Shown: positions 25,318 through 35,345, counted from the first letter of the stretch. The stretch is 64,000 nt of DNA from Mangrovibacterium marinum (GCF_003046625.1 NZ_QAAD01000007.1:124001-188000); one strand, 5' to 3'. The notes: generated by a model not told the origin, from the letters alone. Made by a program: numbers and translations.

Positions 25318-26196
25318 TTATCGCTGATGAGCCGAGATGAATCGGTTGCGGTAGCTTAGCGGACTGTGCTGGGTGATGCGTTTGAAACAGCGGTTAAAGT
25401 TCGACAGATTGTTGAAACCGCTTTCGAATCCGATTTCGGAGACCGTCATTTTGTTTTCCTGAAGTAATTTGCAGGCGTATCCGACCCTCATTTCGTTGAT
25501 GAAACAGATGAACGACTTGCCGGTTTTCTCTTTAAAATAACGGCAGAAAGCTGCGTTGTTCATACCAATTTCGGAGGCGATTGTTTCCACTTTTAGTTGC
25601 TGCCGATAGTTTGAGTTAATCAGGTGCATAATACGATCCATCCGATTTCCCGTCCAGTTCTGACGATCGGGTTGGTAGCTTTTACTTGCCAGGATGCGGT
25701 AGTTTTTCGATTGTGCCAGCCCGTTTAAAAGAGAAAGGAGATTTAGTGTGCGCTCCAAGCCTTCCTGTTTAAGCAGGAGGTGGAGTGATTTGTCAAATTT
25801 CAATGCCGTGACTTTGGGAAAATGTACACCGCGCTTAGCTTGTTCCAACAATTTCCCGATGGATGCAAACTCGGGGTAATTCTCTATTTGGTGAGCAAAG
25901 AAATCCGTCGGAAAGTGAATAACAATTGCATTGACTTTGTAATCCGGATCTTCGTTGAAGAAGTACTCATCGTTTTTCCAAAAATGGGGAAGATTGGGAC
26001 CTAACAAAACCAAATCGCCGTCCGTAAAATCTTCAGCATGGTCGGCAACAAATCGTTTTCCATAGCTTTTGATGACATAAACCAGCTCGTATTCCGAATG
26101 AAAATGCCACGGAAAAGTAAAGTGAGGAAACTCGTCCCATTTAATATTGAAGGAGTTTGTTCCCCTAAAACAGACTTGTTCATGCATAATTTTCAT
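25318..26196 (-). CDS. AraC-family transcriptional regulator
   Basis: The 292-residue protein has an N-terminal cupin-type sensing domain (WHFHSEYELVYV near residue 28 and GDLVLLGPNLPHFW near 60) and a C-terminal AraC DNA-binding domain with two helix-turn-helix units (ASEIGMNNAAFCRYFKEKTG and VSEIGFESGFNNLSNFNRCF). The ATG at 26196 is preferred: an upstream reading to 26292 would translate the promoter repeats. It is divergent from the mannonate operon, so it likely controls that operon and perhaps itself in response to a hexuronate-derived ligand. Confidence 0.9.
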   Translation of the reverse strand: MKIMHEQVCFRGTNSFNIKWDEFPHFTFPWHFHSEYELVYVIKSYGKRFVADHAEDFTDGDLVLLGPNLPHFWKNDEYFFNEDPDYKVNAIVIHFPTDFFAHQIENYPEFASIGKLLEQAKRGVHFPKVTALKFDKSLHLLLKQEGLERTLNLLSLLNGLAQSKNYRILASKSYQPDRQNWTGNRMDRIMHLINSNYRQQLKVETIASEIGMNNAAFCRYFKEKTGKSFICFINEMRVGYACKLLQENKMTVSEIGFESGFNNLSNFNRCFKRITQHSPLSYRNRFISAHQR

Positions 26197-26221
26197 GGAA
26201 GACCTGATTAAGTGGTAATGG

Positions 26222-26257
26222 GTGCAAAAATAGTATTTTTTTGTGCAAAAATAGTAT
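26222..26257. promoter_or_regulatory. Paired direct-repeat operator in the divergent AraC/mannonate intergenic region
   Basis: GTGCAAAAATAGTAT occurs twice (26222-26236 and 26243-26257), exactly 21 bases apart, which is two helix turns. The pair ends just before the -33 of the plus-strand promoter. This is the layout expected for an AraC-type activator site; binding itself is inferred. Confidence 0.7.
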
Positions 26258-26259
26258 GT

Positions 26260-26288
26260 TTTGCGTGCTGTCTTTTTGAATAGCTTTG
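26260..26288 (+). promoter_or_regulatory. Probable promoter of the mannonate operon
   Basis: TTTG at 26260-26263 is followed after 17 bases by TAGCTTTG at 26281-26288, a match to TAnnTTTG with slightly short spacing. The ATG is at 26327. Confidence 0.55.
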
Positions 26289-26326
26289 ACATGTTAAAAA
26301 TTCAAAATCAGATAAAAAGCCGAATT

Positions 26327-27136
26327 ATGAATATTTTTAGTATTGAAGGCTGTGTTGCCGTAGTATCCGGAGGAGGTGGTGTTTTAGGAGGAAGCATTTC
26401 GCGAAGTTTGCTCGAGTCTGGAGCAAAAGTGGTTATCCTGGATATTCGTGAAGAGAATTTGAATAAGCGCGTTGCCGAACTTGAATCGGTGGGTGAAGTT
26501 GTTGGCTTTGCTTGTAATGTACTTGAGGAAGATAGTTTAAAAGCTGTTGCTGGTAAAATTATTGCGAAATGGGGAAAAATTGATATTCTGGTGAATGCAG
26601 CAGGTGGAAACATGCCAGGAGCTACCTTGACGGAAGATCAGACCATCTTTGATATGAAAATAGAAGATTACCATAAGGTTACCGATTTGAACCTGAATGG
26701 TACAATTGTTCCAAGTTTGATTTTTGGAGAGGTGATGGCTAAGAAGGGTAGCGGCAGCATCATTAATATTTCATCAATGGCGACTTATTCGGCTATTACG
26801 CGGGTAATGGGCTATTCGGTTGCAAAATCGGGGGTAGATATATTTACCAAGTGGATGGCAATGGAGTTAGCTCTGAAATTTGGCGATAAGGTAAGGGTGA
26901 ATGCTATTGCGCCCGGCTTTTTTATTGGCGATCAGAACCGGGCGGTGCTCATCAATCCCGACGGATCGTATACCGAACGAAGCAAAAAGGTGTTGGCCAA
27001 AACCCCAATGGGCCGCTTTGGCGACATCAGCGAGCTGAATGGTTTAGTGCAATTTCTGTGCTCGGATGCAGCAAGTTTTATCACGGGGGCTATCATCCCT
27101 GTCGACGGTGGATTCAGCTCGTTTTCGGGCGTGTAG
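26327..27136 (+). CDS. SDR-family D-mannonate oxidoreductase (fructuronate reductase)
   Basis: The 269-residue short-chain dehydrogenase has a glycine-rich cofactor motif SGGGGVLGGSISRSL near residue 14, a central NAAG, the catalytic Ser in INISSMATYS, YSVAK with the Tyr and Lys near 161-165, and a C-terminal TGAIIPVDGGFSS. SDR enzymes placed before UxuA in Bacteroidota reduce D-fructuronate to D-mannonate with NAD(P)H; that assignment here rests on the 39-base spacing to uxuA and family likeness. The ATG at 26327 lies 38 bases after the -7 element. The reading starting at 26261 is upstream of the promoter and can be ruled out. Confidence 0.88.
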   Translation: MNIFSIEGCVAVVSGGGGVLGGSISRSLLESGAKVVILDIREENLNKRVAELESVGEVVGFACNVLEEDSLKAVAGKIIAKWGKIDILVNAAGGNMPGATLTEDQTIFDMKIEDYHKVTDLNLNGTIVPSLIFGEVMAKKGSGSIINISSMATYSAITRVMGYSVAKSGVDIFTKWMAMELALKFGDKVRVNAIAPGFFIGDQNRAVLINPDGSYTERSKKVLAKTPMGRFGDISELNGLVQFLCSDAASFITGAIIPVDGGFSSFSGV

Positions 27137-27175
27137 TTTGAAGGTTGATTTTTGGAACTTATTATCACGAATTTT

Positions 27176-28381
27176 ATGAGCTTGGAAAAAACATGGCGTT
27201 GGTTTGGCGCCAAGGATTCGGTGACTTTGGCGGATCTGCGCCAGATGGGAATTGAAGGTGTGGTGACGGCTTTGCACCACATTCCCAATGGAGAAGTATG
27301 GCCGGTAGCCGAAATTCTGAAAGTTAAGAATGAAATTGAAAGCTACGGCATGCGTTGGAGCGTGGTAGAGAGCTTGCCGGTTTCCGAAGGTCTTAAAACG
27401 CATAACGACGACTACGGCAGGCTGATTCGCAATTACCAGGAGTCCATCCGAAACCTGGGGAAATGTGGCATCGACCGGGTGTGTTACAACTTTATGCCGG
27501 TATTGGATTGGGTGCGTACCGACCTTCATTATCAATTATCCGATGGCGGGGAAGTCATGTTTTTCGATTTCCCGACCTTTGTGGCTTTCGATGTGTTTAT
27601 TTTGAAGCGTCCCGGGGCCGAAAACGATTATCCCGCCGAGATTGTCGAGAAGGCGGGAACCTTAGCCGCCAAAATGACCGAGGAAGAAAAAGAGTTGCTG
27701 GCGTATAATATCATCGTCGTTACCCAAGGGTTTATCGATGGTGTTGTAGATGGCTCGGCACCGGACTATAAAAAGCTTTTCCTCGATTTTATCGACACCT
27801 ATAAAACGATTGATGCTGATCGCTTGCGCGAGCATCTGCGTTTATTTTTGCAGGATGTCATACCTGTTGCCGAAGCCTATGGTGTGAAACTTTGCATCCA
27901 CCCCGACGATCCGCCTTTTTCCGTGCTGGGCTTGCCGCGCATCGTGAGTACACAGGCCGACCTGGAGTGGATTTGTCGGCAAGTAGATTCGATTGCCAAC
28001 GGTGTTACTTTTTGCACTGGTTCACTCTCGGTAAATCGTTCAAATGATTTGCCGGCAATTGTCAAATCGATTGGCGACCGGATTCATTTTACACACCTGC
28101 GAAATAATGTCTTTTTGCCGGATGGTTGTTTTCACGAGTCGGGCCATATTTATGGCGATGTGGATTTGTTCCCGATCATGAAAGCTTTGCTCGAAGAGCA
28201 AAAGCGCCGTGCGAAGGAGGGAAGAGCTGATGTGAGGATTCCCGTCCGTCCCGATCATGGTATCAAGATGCTTGACGATTACAATAAGTCGGCTAATCCG
28301 GGGTACCCCTTGATTGGTCGCCTGAAAGGATTGGCCGAGCTTTGTGGCCTGGAAATGGGGATTGAGCGAATGATGGGATAG
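27176..28381 (+). CDS. uxuA: Mannonate dehydratase
   Basis: The 401-residue enzyme dehydrates D-mannonate to 2-keto-3-deoxygluconate in hexuronate breakdown. It has the N-terminal TWRWFGAKDSVTLADLRQMG with GVVTALHHIPNGEVW, the metal-binding region LCIHPDDPP near residue 240, FCTGSLSVN, HFTHLRN and the C-terminal PVRPDHGIKML. Length matches E. coli UxuA (394). It follows the mannonate oxidoreductase in one operon. The following step enzymes (KDG kinase and aldolase) are not in the window. Its TAG stop directly abuts the stop of the convergent gene. Confidence 0.95.
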   Translation: MSLEKTWRWFGAKDSVTLADLRQMGIEGVVTALHHIPNGEVWPVAEILKVKNEIESYGMRWSVVESLPVSEGLKTHNDDYGRLIRNYQESIRNLGKCGIDRVCYNFMPVLDWVRTDLHYQLSDGGEVMFFDFPTFVAFDVFILKRPGAENDYPAEIVEKAGTLAAKMTEEEKELLAYNIIVVTQGFIDGVVDGSAPDYKKLFLDFIDTYKTIDADRLREHLRLFLQDVIPVAEAYGVKLCIHPDDPPFSVLGLPRIVSTQADLEWICRQVDSIANGVTFCTGSLSVNRSNDLPAIVKSIGDRIHFTHLRNNVFLPDGCFHESGHIYGDVDLFPIMKALLEEQKRRAKEGRADVRIPVRPDHGIKMLDDYNKSANPGYPLIGRLKGLAELCGLEMGIERMMG

Positions 28382-28855
28382 CTATTGCCGGACATGTTTG
28401 ATCAGTAACTTCACGATGTGATAGGCACTTTCGTAGGCTTTGTCCCACTGGCTGGCACGCGGACCGGCAATATTGAGGGTACTTACCTGGTAGGTCTCCA
28501 TGAAATCACAGAGATTGTCGAAGGTGTTGTCGATAAAAAAAGGGGAAAGCTCGAAAATGAAAACCGGTTTTCCGATGTGGCGCGTAAAATTGGCGGTTAG
28601 CAGGGTGCCGCCACTAAGTTTGCCTTTGCTGATAATTAAAGTTGCATCCGACTCAATAATATTGCGTCGGGTGCGATCGTCGTAGTAGGGCGATTGCAAT
28701 TCAACCAGTGGATAGCGCAGTGAAATTGGCCCGTCTTCGGCACTTCTGCCGGCCGTGCACCAACCTCCGCAGGGAAAGTTTAGTTCCAGGCAGGCATCCA
28801 GAGCCGCCCGGTCAACTCCTGTTTGTCCTCCGCTGATGATCTTTTGCAAAGTCAT
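28382..28855 (-). CDS. YpsA/molybdenum-carrier-like Rossmann protein
   Basis: The 157-residue protein belongs to the putative molybdenum carrier (MoCo_carrier)/YpsA-DprA-like superfamily. It begins with KIISGGQTGVDRAALDACLE, continues with CPYGGWC-like PCGGWCTAGR, then SDATLIISKGKLSGGT. The fold is thought to bind nucleotides or a cofactor; molybdenum binding is only a database name. Its ATG overlaps the kdsB stop by four bases (ATGA), so it is translated with kdsB. Confidence 0.8.
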   Translation of the reverse strand: MTLQKIISGGQTGVDRAALDACLELNFPCGGWCTAGRSAEDGPISLRYPLVELQSPYYDDRTRRNIIESDATLIISKGKLSGGTLLTANFTRHIGKPVFIFELSPFFIDNTFDNLCDFMETYQVSTLNIAGPRASQWDKAYESAYHIVKLLIKHVRQ

Positions 28856-29607
28856 GAGCGGTTTCTTTGTTCTAAAAAAAGTTTGGCTTGTTCCAGATCC
28901 TCCGGAGTGTCAATGCCGATGCTTTCAAACTCGGTGACAGCAATTTTGATTTTGTAGCCGTTTTCGAGCCAGCGCAGTTGTTCCAGCGATTCGGCAAGTT
29001 CGAGCGACGAGGGTTGCAGCTGTGTGAGTTGCGGCAGAACATCTGCACGATAGGCATACATGCCCAGGTGCGAGTAGAACGAATGGGATGCAAGCCATTC
29101 GTTTTCAGCTTTACCACGGATGTAAGGTATGGTTGAACGGCTGAAAAGCAGTGCATAACGATCGGCGTTGAAAACAACCTTTGGGCGGTTTGGGTTGAAA
29201 AGAACTTCTTCCTGCTCGATTTTTTTGACCAGGGTTGCAATTTCGGTATTAGGGTCTTCGAAACATTGTTTCAAGGCTTCCAACTGTGCATCGCAAACAA
29301 ATGGTTCATCGCCCTGTATGTTGATGATGACATCAAAATCGGTTTCTTGGGCAATGGTGCGGGCTGCTTCGGCACAGCGATCGGTTCCGCTGGGATGATC
29401 CGGGTTGGTCATGACATATTGTCCGCCAAAAGCGGTTACCGTCGCAGCAATTCGCTCGTCATCGGTGGCTACCCAAACCTGATCCACGCTCTTTTTGGCG
29501 TTTTCGTATACGTGCTGAATGATGGGTTTACCAGCCAGCAGTGCCAGTGGTTTTCCGGGGAAACGGGTCGATTGATAACGAGCAGGGATAATTGCAATGA
29601 ATTTCAT
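28852..29607 (-). CDS. kdsB: 3-deoxy-manno-octulosonate cytidylyltransferase
   Basis: The 251-residue cytosolic enzyme activates Kdo as CMP-Kdo for lipopolysaccharide inner core synthesis. The N-terminus MKFIAIIPARYQSTRFPGKPL is diagnostic, followed by WVATDDERI, MTNPDHPSGTDRCAEA and NIQGDEPF, which bind CTP and Mg. Length is typical (about 250). The ATG at 29607 is chosen because the homology begins there and the promoter element lies upstream at 29692-29699. Confidence 0.95.
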   Translation of the reverse strand: MKFIAIIPARYQSTRFPGKPLALLAGKPIIQHVYENAKKSVDQVWVATDDERIAATVTAFGGQYVMTNPDHPSGTDRCAEAARTIAQETDFDVIINIQGDEPFVCDAQLEALKQCFEDPNTEIATLVKKIEQEEVLFNPNRPKVVFNADRYALLFSRSTIPYIRGKAENEWLASHSFYSHLGMYAYRADVLPQLTQLQPSSLELAESLEQLRWLENGYKIKIAVTEFESIGIDTPEDLEQAKLFLEQRNRS

Positions 29608-29691
29608 CTCTTTTAATTTCAATAAGATCAGTGTTTTTTTGCTTGTCTGTTTCATCCCGAAGTTGGGGGAACCGAACCATACAAAGGTACG

Positions 29692-29699
29692 AATTAAAC
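29692..29699 (-). promoter_or_regulatory. -7 element (TACCTTTG) for kdsB
   Basis: On the minus strand TACCTTTG matches TAnnTTTG, 84 bases before the kdsB ATG. No clear -33 partner is seen. Confidence 0.5.
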
Positions 29700-29839
29700 G
29701 AACTAGACGAGCCGCCGGCGCATGAAAAGGACGTAGGGCGTTGAGTGAACTTTCGCTTAAAGATTGTTAATTTTCGACGAAAACTGACAAAATTTCGGGG
29801 CATGGTTTTTGGCCGGCTTCGCCGTTCTGCTTAAAATTA

Positions 29840-29847
29840 TAACTTTG
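29840..29847 (+). promoter_or_regulatory. -7 element (TAACTTTG) for the sigma-54 activator operon
   Basis: TAACTTTG lies 24 bases before the ATG at 29872. This implies that the activator gene itself is read by the primary sigma factor. Confidence 0.5.
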
Positions 29848-29871
29848 TTGAAATTAATTGGAAACTGAAAA

Positions 29872-31113
29872 ATGGACGTTCAGGAAATTAAACAACGATT
29901 CGGAATTATTGGTAATTCGCCGGGATTAAACCGCGCAATTGAAGTGGCCGTTCAGGTAGCTCCAACAGATTTGTCGGTTTTAATAACCGGTGAAAGCGGG
30001 ACAGGGAAGGAGAATTTTCCACAAATTATACATCAATTTTCGGCACGCAAACACGGTAAATACATAGCTGTGAACTGTGGTGCTATTCCGGAAGGAACAA
30101 TTGATTCGGAGCTTTTTGGACACGAAAAAGGTGCCTTTACCGGCGCCTTGGCCGACCGCAAAGGTTATTTTGAAGAAGCCGACGGAGGAACCATCTTCCT
30201 GGACGAAATCGGGGAATTGCCTTTAGCTACACAAGTGCGTTTATTGCGGGTGCTGGAAGCGGGTGAATTTATGAAAGTGGGTTCGTCGAAGGTGCTCAAA
30301 ACCAATGTTCGGGTTGTTGCAGCTACCAATGTCGATATTCCTCAAGCCATTGAAGAAGGTAAGTTTCGCGAGGATTTGTATTATCGTTTAAATACGGTGC
30401 CCATTCGGGTGTTGCCGTTGCGCGACCGTCGTGAGGATATTTTTCTGTTGTTCCGCAAATTTGCACTCGATTTTGCCGAACGCTACCGGATGCCTCCGGT
30501 TCGCCTGGACGAGGAAGCTCGCCATGTTTTGGAAACCTACCATTGGCCGGGCAACGTTCGGCAGTTGAAAAACATCACCGAGCAGATATCCATTATCGAG
30601 CAGGAACGGAATATTACCGGGGCTGCTATGCGCACTTATTTGCCCTCGGGGGGAGCGCCTCAGTTGCCGGCAATCTACCAGCGCCAGGGGGTGGACGAGA
30701 AAACCTTCAACTCGGAGCGGGAGATTCTTTATCAGGTTTTGTTCGACATGAAAAAGGATATGACTGACCTGAAAAAGTTGGTTTTCGACCTGATGCATGA
30801 CAAAACATCCTCGTCGGAAGTGCGGGCTGAACATGCTCAGATTATTCAAAATTTGTATCAGAAGGATGCTTCCAGCTACGTGCCCGAACCAGCCGTGAGC
30901 AACTCCGTTCACTACGACTCGCATGCCGGGCGCGACGATATTCAGGATACCGAAGAGTTTGTTGAAGAGTCGCTGTCGCTGGAAGAAAAGGAAATTGAGT
31001 TAATTAAAAAAGCACTCGAAAAACATAAAGGAAAGCGTAAATATGCCGCCCAGGAACTGGGCATCTCAGAACGGACCTTGTACCGCAAAATTAAAGAGTA
31101 TGACATTGAATAA
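29872..31113 (+). CDS. Sigma-54-dependent activator (AAA+ and Fis-type HTH, no receiver domain)
   Basis: The 413-residue protein starts almost directly with the AAA+ domain: Walker A GESGTGKE near residue 43, the sigma-54 contact loop GAFTGA near 91, Walker B GGTIFLDEIGELP near 106, and the arginine-finger region further on. A linker of about 120 residues leads to a Fis-type helix-turn-helix (KYAAQELGISERTLYRKIKEY, last 25 residues). It has no N-terminal receiver, GAF or PAS domain, so it is either constitutively active or controlled by a partner. It overlaps the LptE-like gene by 14 bases. Its targets would be promoters with a -24 GG/-12 GC element. Confidence 0.92.
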   Translation: MDVQEIKQRFGIIGNSPGLNRAIEVAVQVAPTDLSVLITGESGTGKENFPQIIHQFSARKHGKYIAVNCGAIPEGTIDSELFGHEKGAFTGALADRKGYFEEADGGTIFLDEIGELPLATQVRLLRVLEAGEFMKVGSSKVLKTNVRVVAATNVDIPQAIEEGKFREDLYYRLNTVPIRVLPLRDRREDIFLLFRKFALDFAERYRMPPVRLDEEARHVLETYHWPGNVRQLKNITEQISIIEQERNITGAAMRTYLPSGGAPQLPAIYQRQGVDEKTFNSEREILYQVLFDMKKDMTDLKKLVFDLMHDKTSSSEVRAEHAQIIQNLYQKDASSYVPEPAVSNSVHYDSHAGRDDIQDTEEFVEESLSLEEKEIELIKKALEKHKGKRKYAAQELGISERTLYRKIKEYDIE

Positions 31114-31624
31114 AATAAAGTTTTTCACCCTGCTGTTGATCCTGGTACTTGTGTTTCCGGTTTATCAGAGCTGTAAAGTTTCCTATTCGTTTACCGGTGC
31201 ATCCATCGATCCTTCGGTGAAAACCTTCACGGTGTATTATATGCCTAACCGGGCGCGTTTGGTCAACCCGAATTTGAGCCAACAGCTGACCGAATCCTTA
31301 CAGGATAAGTTGACGCGTCAGACCTCGTTGAACCTGCTGGAGCAGGATGGCGATCTCGAGTTTGAAGGACAAATTACCGGCTACGATGTGCGCCCGATGA
31401 ACATTAAACAAGGCGATACGGCAGCACAAAACCGATTGACCGTGACGGTGAAAATGAAATTTACAAACAATAAAAATCATGACGACGATTGGGATAAAAC
31501 GTTTTCTGCCTATTATGATTTCGATGCAACCAACCTGCTGAGTGATGTGGAGGATGAAATCATGGAAGAGATTTTGGAACAATTAGTCGACGACATTTTT
31601 AACGCGTCAATTGCAAACTGGTAA
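31100..31624 (+). CDS. lptE: LptE-like outer membrane lipoprotein
   Basis: The 174-residue protein has an N-terminal lipoprotein signal with lipobox near YQSC and then KVSYSFTGASIDPSVKTFTVYYMPNRA, characteristic of the Bacteroidota LptE family. LptE forms the plug of the LptD barrel that inserts lipopolysaccharide into the outer leaflet. The ATG at 31100 overlaps the end of the upstream activator gene; the longer reading from 31043 is in a different frame of that gene and would bury the signal peptide. Confidence 0.85.
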   Translation: MTLNKIKFFTLLLILVLVFPVYQSCKVSYSFTGASIDPSVKTFTVYYMPNRARLVNPNLSQQLTESLQDKLTRQTSLNLLEQDGDLEFEGQITGYDVRPMNIKQGDTAAQNRLTVTVKMKFTNNKNHDDDWDKTFSAYYDFDATNLLSDVEDEIMEEILEQLVDDIFNASIANW

Positions 31625-32202
31625 TGCAAACATCCGAATTTCATAAGTTTCTGCAAAATCCGCGGCTGTTAAACGAGGCAAGCCTGCCTTTGTTTAAAGA
31701 GCTGGTGCAGCAGTATCCGGCTTTTCAACTGGGCTGGATGCTCTTGCTGAAGAACCTGAAGCTTGTGGAATCTCCGGAGTTTGATTTCTATCTGGCAAAG
31801 GGGGCATTTTACACCACCGACCGCCGAAAGCTATACCATTTTCTGATGACTGAGGATGCGCTGGAGGAAAAAGAAATGGACAGCCTGGCCAATGAGTACG
31901 CTTCGGCGGGCAGCTACCAGTTGGAGCCGGAACCTCAGCCGGCGGAGTCCTTGTCGGATTTGGTGAAAACCCTGCGGCGCAAAGCTCCGGCCGAAGCCGA
32001 TAAACCGGCCGAAAATAAGGCGGAAGAGCAGGAACGAACCGATGCGCCCGAGTTTGTGACCGAGACACTTGCTAAAATTTATATGCGCCAGGGAATGTAC
32101 AAGCAAGCCATCTTAGCTTACGAAAAATTAAGTTTGAAATATCCGGAAAAAAATACTTACTTTGCCGGTCAAATTGAAGAAGTAAAAAAATTAATTCACT
32201 AA
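31624..32202 (+). CDS. Conserved TPR-like protein between lptE and secG
   Basis: The 192-residue protein has helical N- and C-terminal parts joined by a Pro/Glu/Ala-rich stretch (about residues 95-140). The C-terminal ETLAKIYMRQGMYKQAILAY reads as one tetratricopeptide-like repeat. Its ATG overlaps the lptE stop (TAATG), so it is translationally coupled. The position between lptE and secG suggests a cell-envelope role, but no function is known to me. It has no signal peptide. Confidence 0.75.
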   Translation: MQTSEFHKFLQNPRLLNEASLPLFKELVQQYPAFQLGWMLLLKNLKLVESPEFDFYLAKGAFYTTDRRKLYHFLMTEDALEEKEMDSLANEYASAGSYQLEPEPQPAESLSDLVKTLRRKAPAEADKPAENKAEEQERTDAPEFVTETLAKIYMRQGMYKQAILAYEKLSLKYPEKNTYFAGQIEEVKKLIH

Positions 32203-32218
32203 TAATTAATAAGCCGAA

Positions 32219-32569
32219 ATGTATACGCTGATCACTGTTTTAATATTTGTCGCCTGTGTGCTTTTGATTCTGATTGTATTGGTACAAAACTCAAAAGGTG
32301 GCGGTTTGGCAAGTAATTTCCAATCAACCAACCAAATTATGGGAGTCCGTAAAACCAACGACTTTCTGGAAAAAGCAACCTGGGTACTGGCAACAGCCTT
32401 GTTGGTATTGTCGATTGCTGGTAGTGCCTTTATTCCTCACGGAGCTGAGCAAGCCAATGAATCAGCGATTAAAAATCAGGTTGAACAGGCTGTTGACCCG
32501 AACGCTGTTCCTAGTTTCCCGACGGCAACTCCTGACGCAGCACCTGTTCAGGCCGACTCGGCACAATAA
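32219..32569 (+). CDS. secG: Protein translocase subunit SecG
   Basis: The 116-residue inner membrane protein assists the SecYEG channel. It has two membrane helices (about residues 2-22 and 53-72) separated by the family motif LVQNSKGGGLASNF. The hydrophilic C-terminus is longer than in E. coli, as is common in Bacteroidota. It ends the operon and a strong terminator follows. Confidence 0.93.
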   Translation: MYTLITVLIFVACVLLILIVLVQNSKGGGLASNFQSTNQIMGVRKTNDFLEKATWVLATALLVLSIAGSAFIPHGAEQANESAIKNQVEQAVDPNAVPSFPTATPDAAPVQADSAQ

Positions 32570-32592
32570 GAAATTTTATCAACTCAAATAGC

Positions 32593-32622
32593 AAGGCTTA
32601 CTCCTCGGAGTGAGCCTTTTTT
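32593..32622 (+). terminator. Intrinsic terminator after secG
   Basis: A 12-bp stem (AAGGCTTACTCC with GGAGTGAGCCTT) with a 2-base centre runs into six T. Confidence 0.9.
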
Positions 32623-33331
32623 GTGTAAAACCTTTTGGGTGAGGCGGTTTTCAAACTGCATGAGGGGTGCTTTGTATTGCTATTGATCTTAAATTTGATG
32701 CAAAGACTCATTATGTAGCAAACTTGTTGGTGGGCGTTGTTCCAAGTCCGGATGCATTTTGCTTCTATTTTTGATTGAAGCTGGTTTTTTGTCCTGCCGG
32801 ACGGGGAAGCATTTTGCAGTCATGGCTTTAGCCATTTCATACCGATTTGTAATTGAACCAAGCCAACAGATTCACGTTGCTTTTGATTGGGTTTCAATTC
32901 CGATTAACCGGGACGCCATTATACCCGAATATTTAAGCGTATAAAATTTAGCCTGCAATCTGCAAAACGGCATGGCTTATGACAATCAGGCAACAGGATA
33001 TCCGACAATCCTCGACCTGCATCCTTGCTGTCGGGGCCCCGGGGAGTTAAGTCTGTTTCGCTGCACCTGGCGCTCGTTCCGGGAAATTCAAACTAAAGAA
33101 CATATCATTGTGGCTGATCACTTCTTCTGTACTGTCAGTTGGCCTGAAATAATGACAGTATTGCCTTTGCTGTATATCAAGTGCTTGAGGCTGGTGTCGA
33201 CTTTGGGACTTTCTGCATGGCAGCCGAAACTGCCAACTTTTACCTTCGTAAAGGCTTTTGGTGCTTTTGGCACAGGATTGGATAAGGAAGGGTATCAATT
33301 TTAAAAATGTATAACTAAAATAATTTAAGAA
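32623..33331. other. Non-coding stretch between secG and groES with REP-like remnants
   Basis: No convincing gene is seen in 709 bases. The region 32641-32680 resembles 17808-17845. At 32787-32850 a CCGGACGGG word and the ATGGCTTTAGCCAT palindrome repeat a composite found near 18829-18887. An inverted repeat TACTGTCA/TGACAGTA spans 33130-33160, about 170 bases before groES. No CIRCE element is present. Confidence 0.6.
32822..32835. repeat. REP-like palindrome ATGGCT-TT-AGCCAT, second copy
   Basis: Perfect arms identical to 18861-18874, with the shared flank ATACCGATT downstream. Confidence 0.7.
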
Positions 33332-33610
33332 ATGGCAGAATTAAAAGGTAAAATCCTTGCAGGTAAAATTCTTGTTCAACCTCAGGAAGCAGAAACGAAA
33401 ACAGCAAGCGGAATTATTATCCCTGATTCAGCAAAAGAAAAACCACAGGCTGGAAAAGTCGTTTTGGTAGGAGCTGCCAAAAAGGACGAAGCCATGGAAG
33501 TAGCTGTTGGAGATACTGTTTTCTATGGAAAGTACTCGGGAACTGAGTTGAACATCGACGGTGCAAGCTACCTGTTGATGTCACAAACCGATGTTTTGTA
33601 TATCGCGTAA
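33332..33610 (+). CDS. groES: Co-chaperonin GroES
   Basis: The 92-residue protein caps the GroEL chamber. It starts with the family's GKILAGKILVQPQEAETKTASGII and has the mobile-loop region near residues 20-35 and VGDTVFYGKYSGTE near 58. It lies 35 bases before groEL and shares its transcript. No HrcA-type CIRCE repeat is visible upstream, so regulation is not evident. Confidence 0.97.
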   Translation: MAELKGKILAGKILVQPQEAETKTASGIIIPDSAKEKPQAGKVVLVGAAKKDEAMEVAVGDTVFYGKYSGTELNIDGASYLLMSQTDVLYIA

Positions 33611-33633
33611 TTATTTAGTAACAAATTGATTAA

Positions 33634-35280
<1,647 letters not shown>

Positions 35281-35315
35281 TTCGTAAACGAATACATTGA
35301 ATCCCTGATATACAG

Positions 35316-35345
35316 AAGCGCAACCAATTTAGGTTGCGCTTTTTC
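35316..35345 (+). terminator. Intrinsic terminator of groESL
   Basis: A perfect 9-bp stem (AGCGCAACC and GGTTGCGCT) with a 6-base loop is followed by five T. Confidence 0.92.

Noticed and set aside
33130-33160. Possible CIRCE operator for groESL
   Set aside because: The inverted repeat TACTGTCA/TGACAGTA does not match the CIRCE consensus TTAGCACTC-N9-GAGTGCTAA in sequence or spacing.
33267-33281. Sigma-54-like promoter (TTGGCAC...TTGG) upstream of groES
   Set aside because: The spacing is one base short and the essential -12 GC is GG, so it is likely a chance match despite the nearby sigma-54 activator gene.
32972-33304. A 110-codon ORF upstream of groES
   Set aside because: It lacks a ribosome binding site, has no family likeness and runs through repeat remnants and the probable groES leader.
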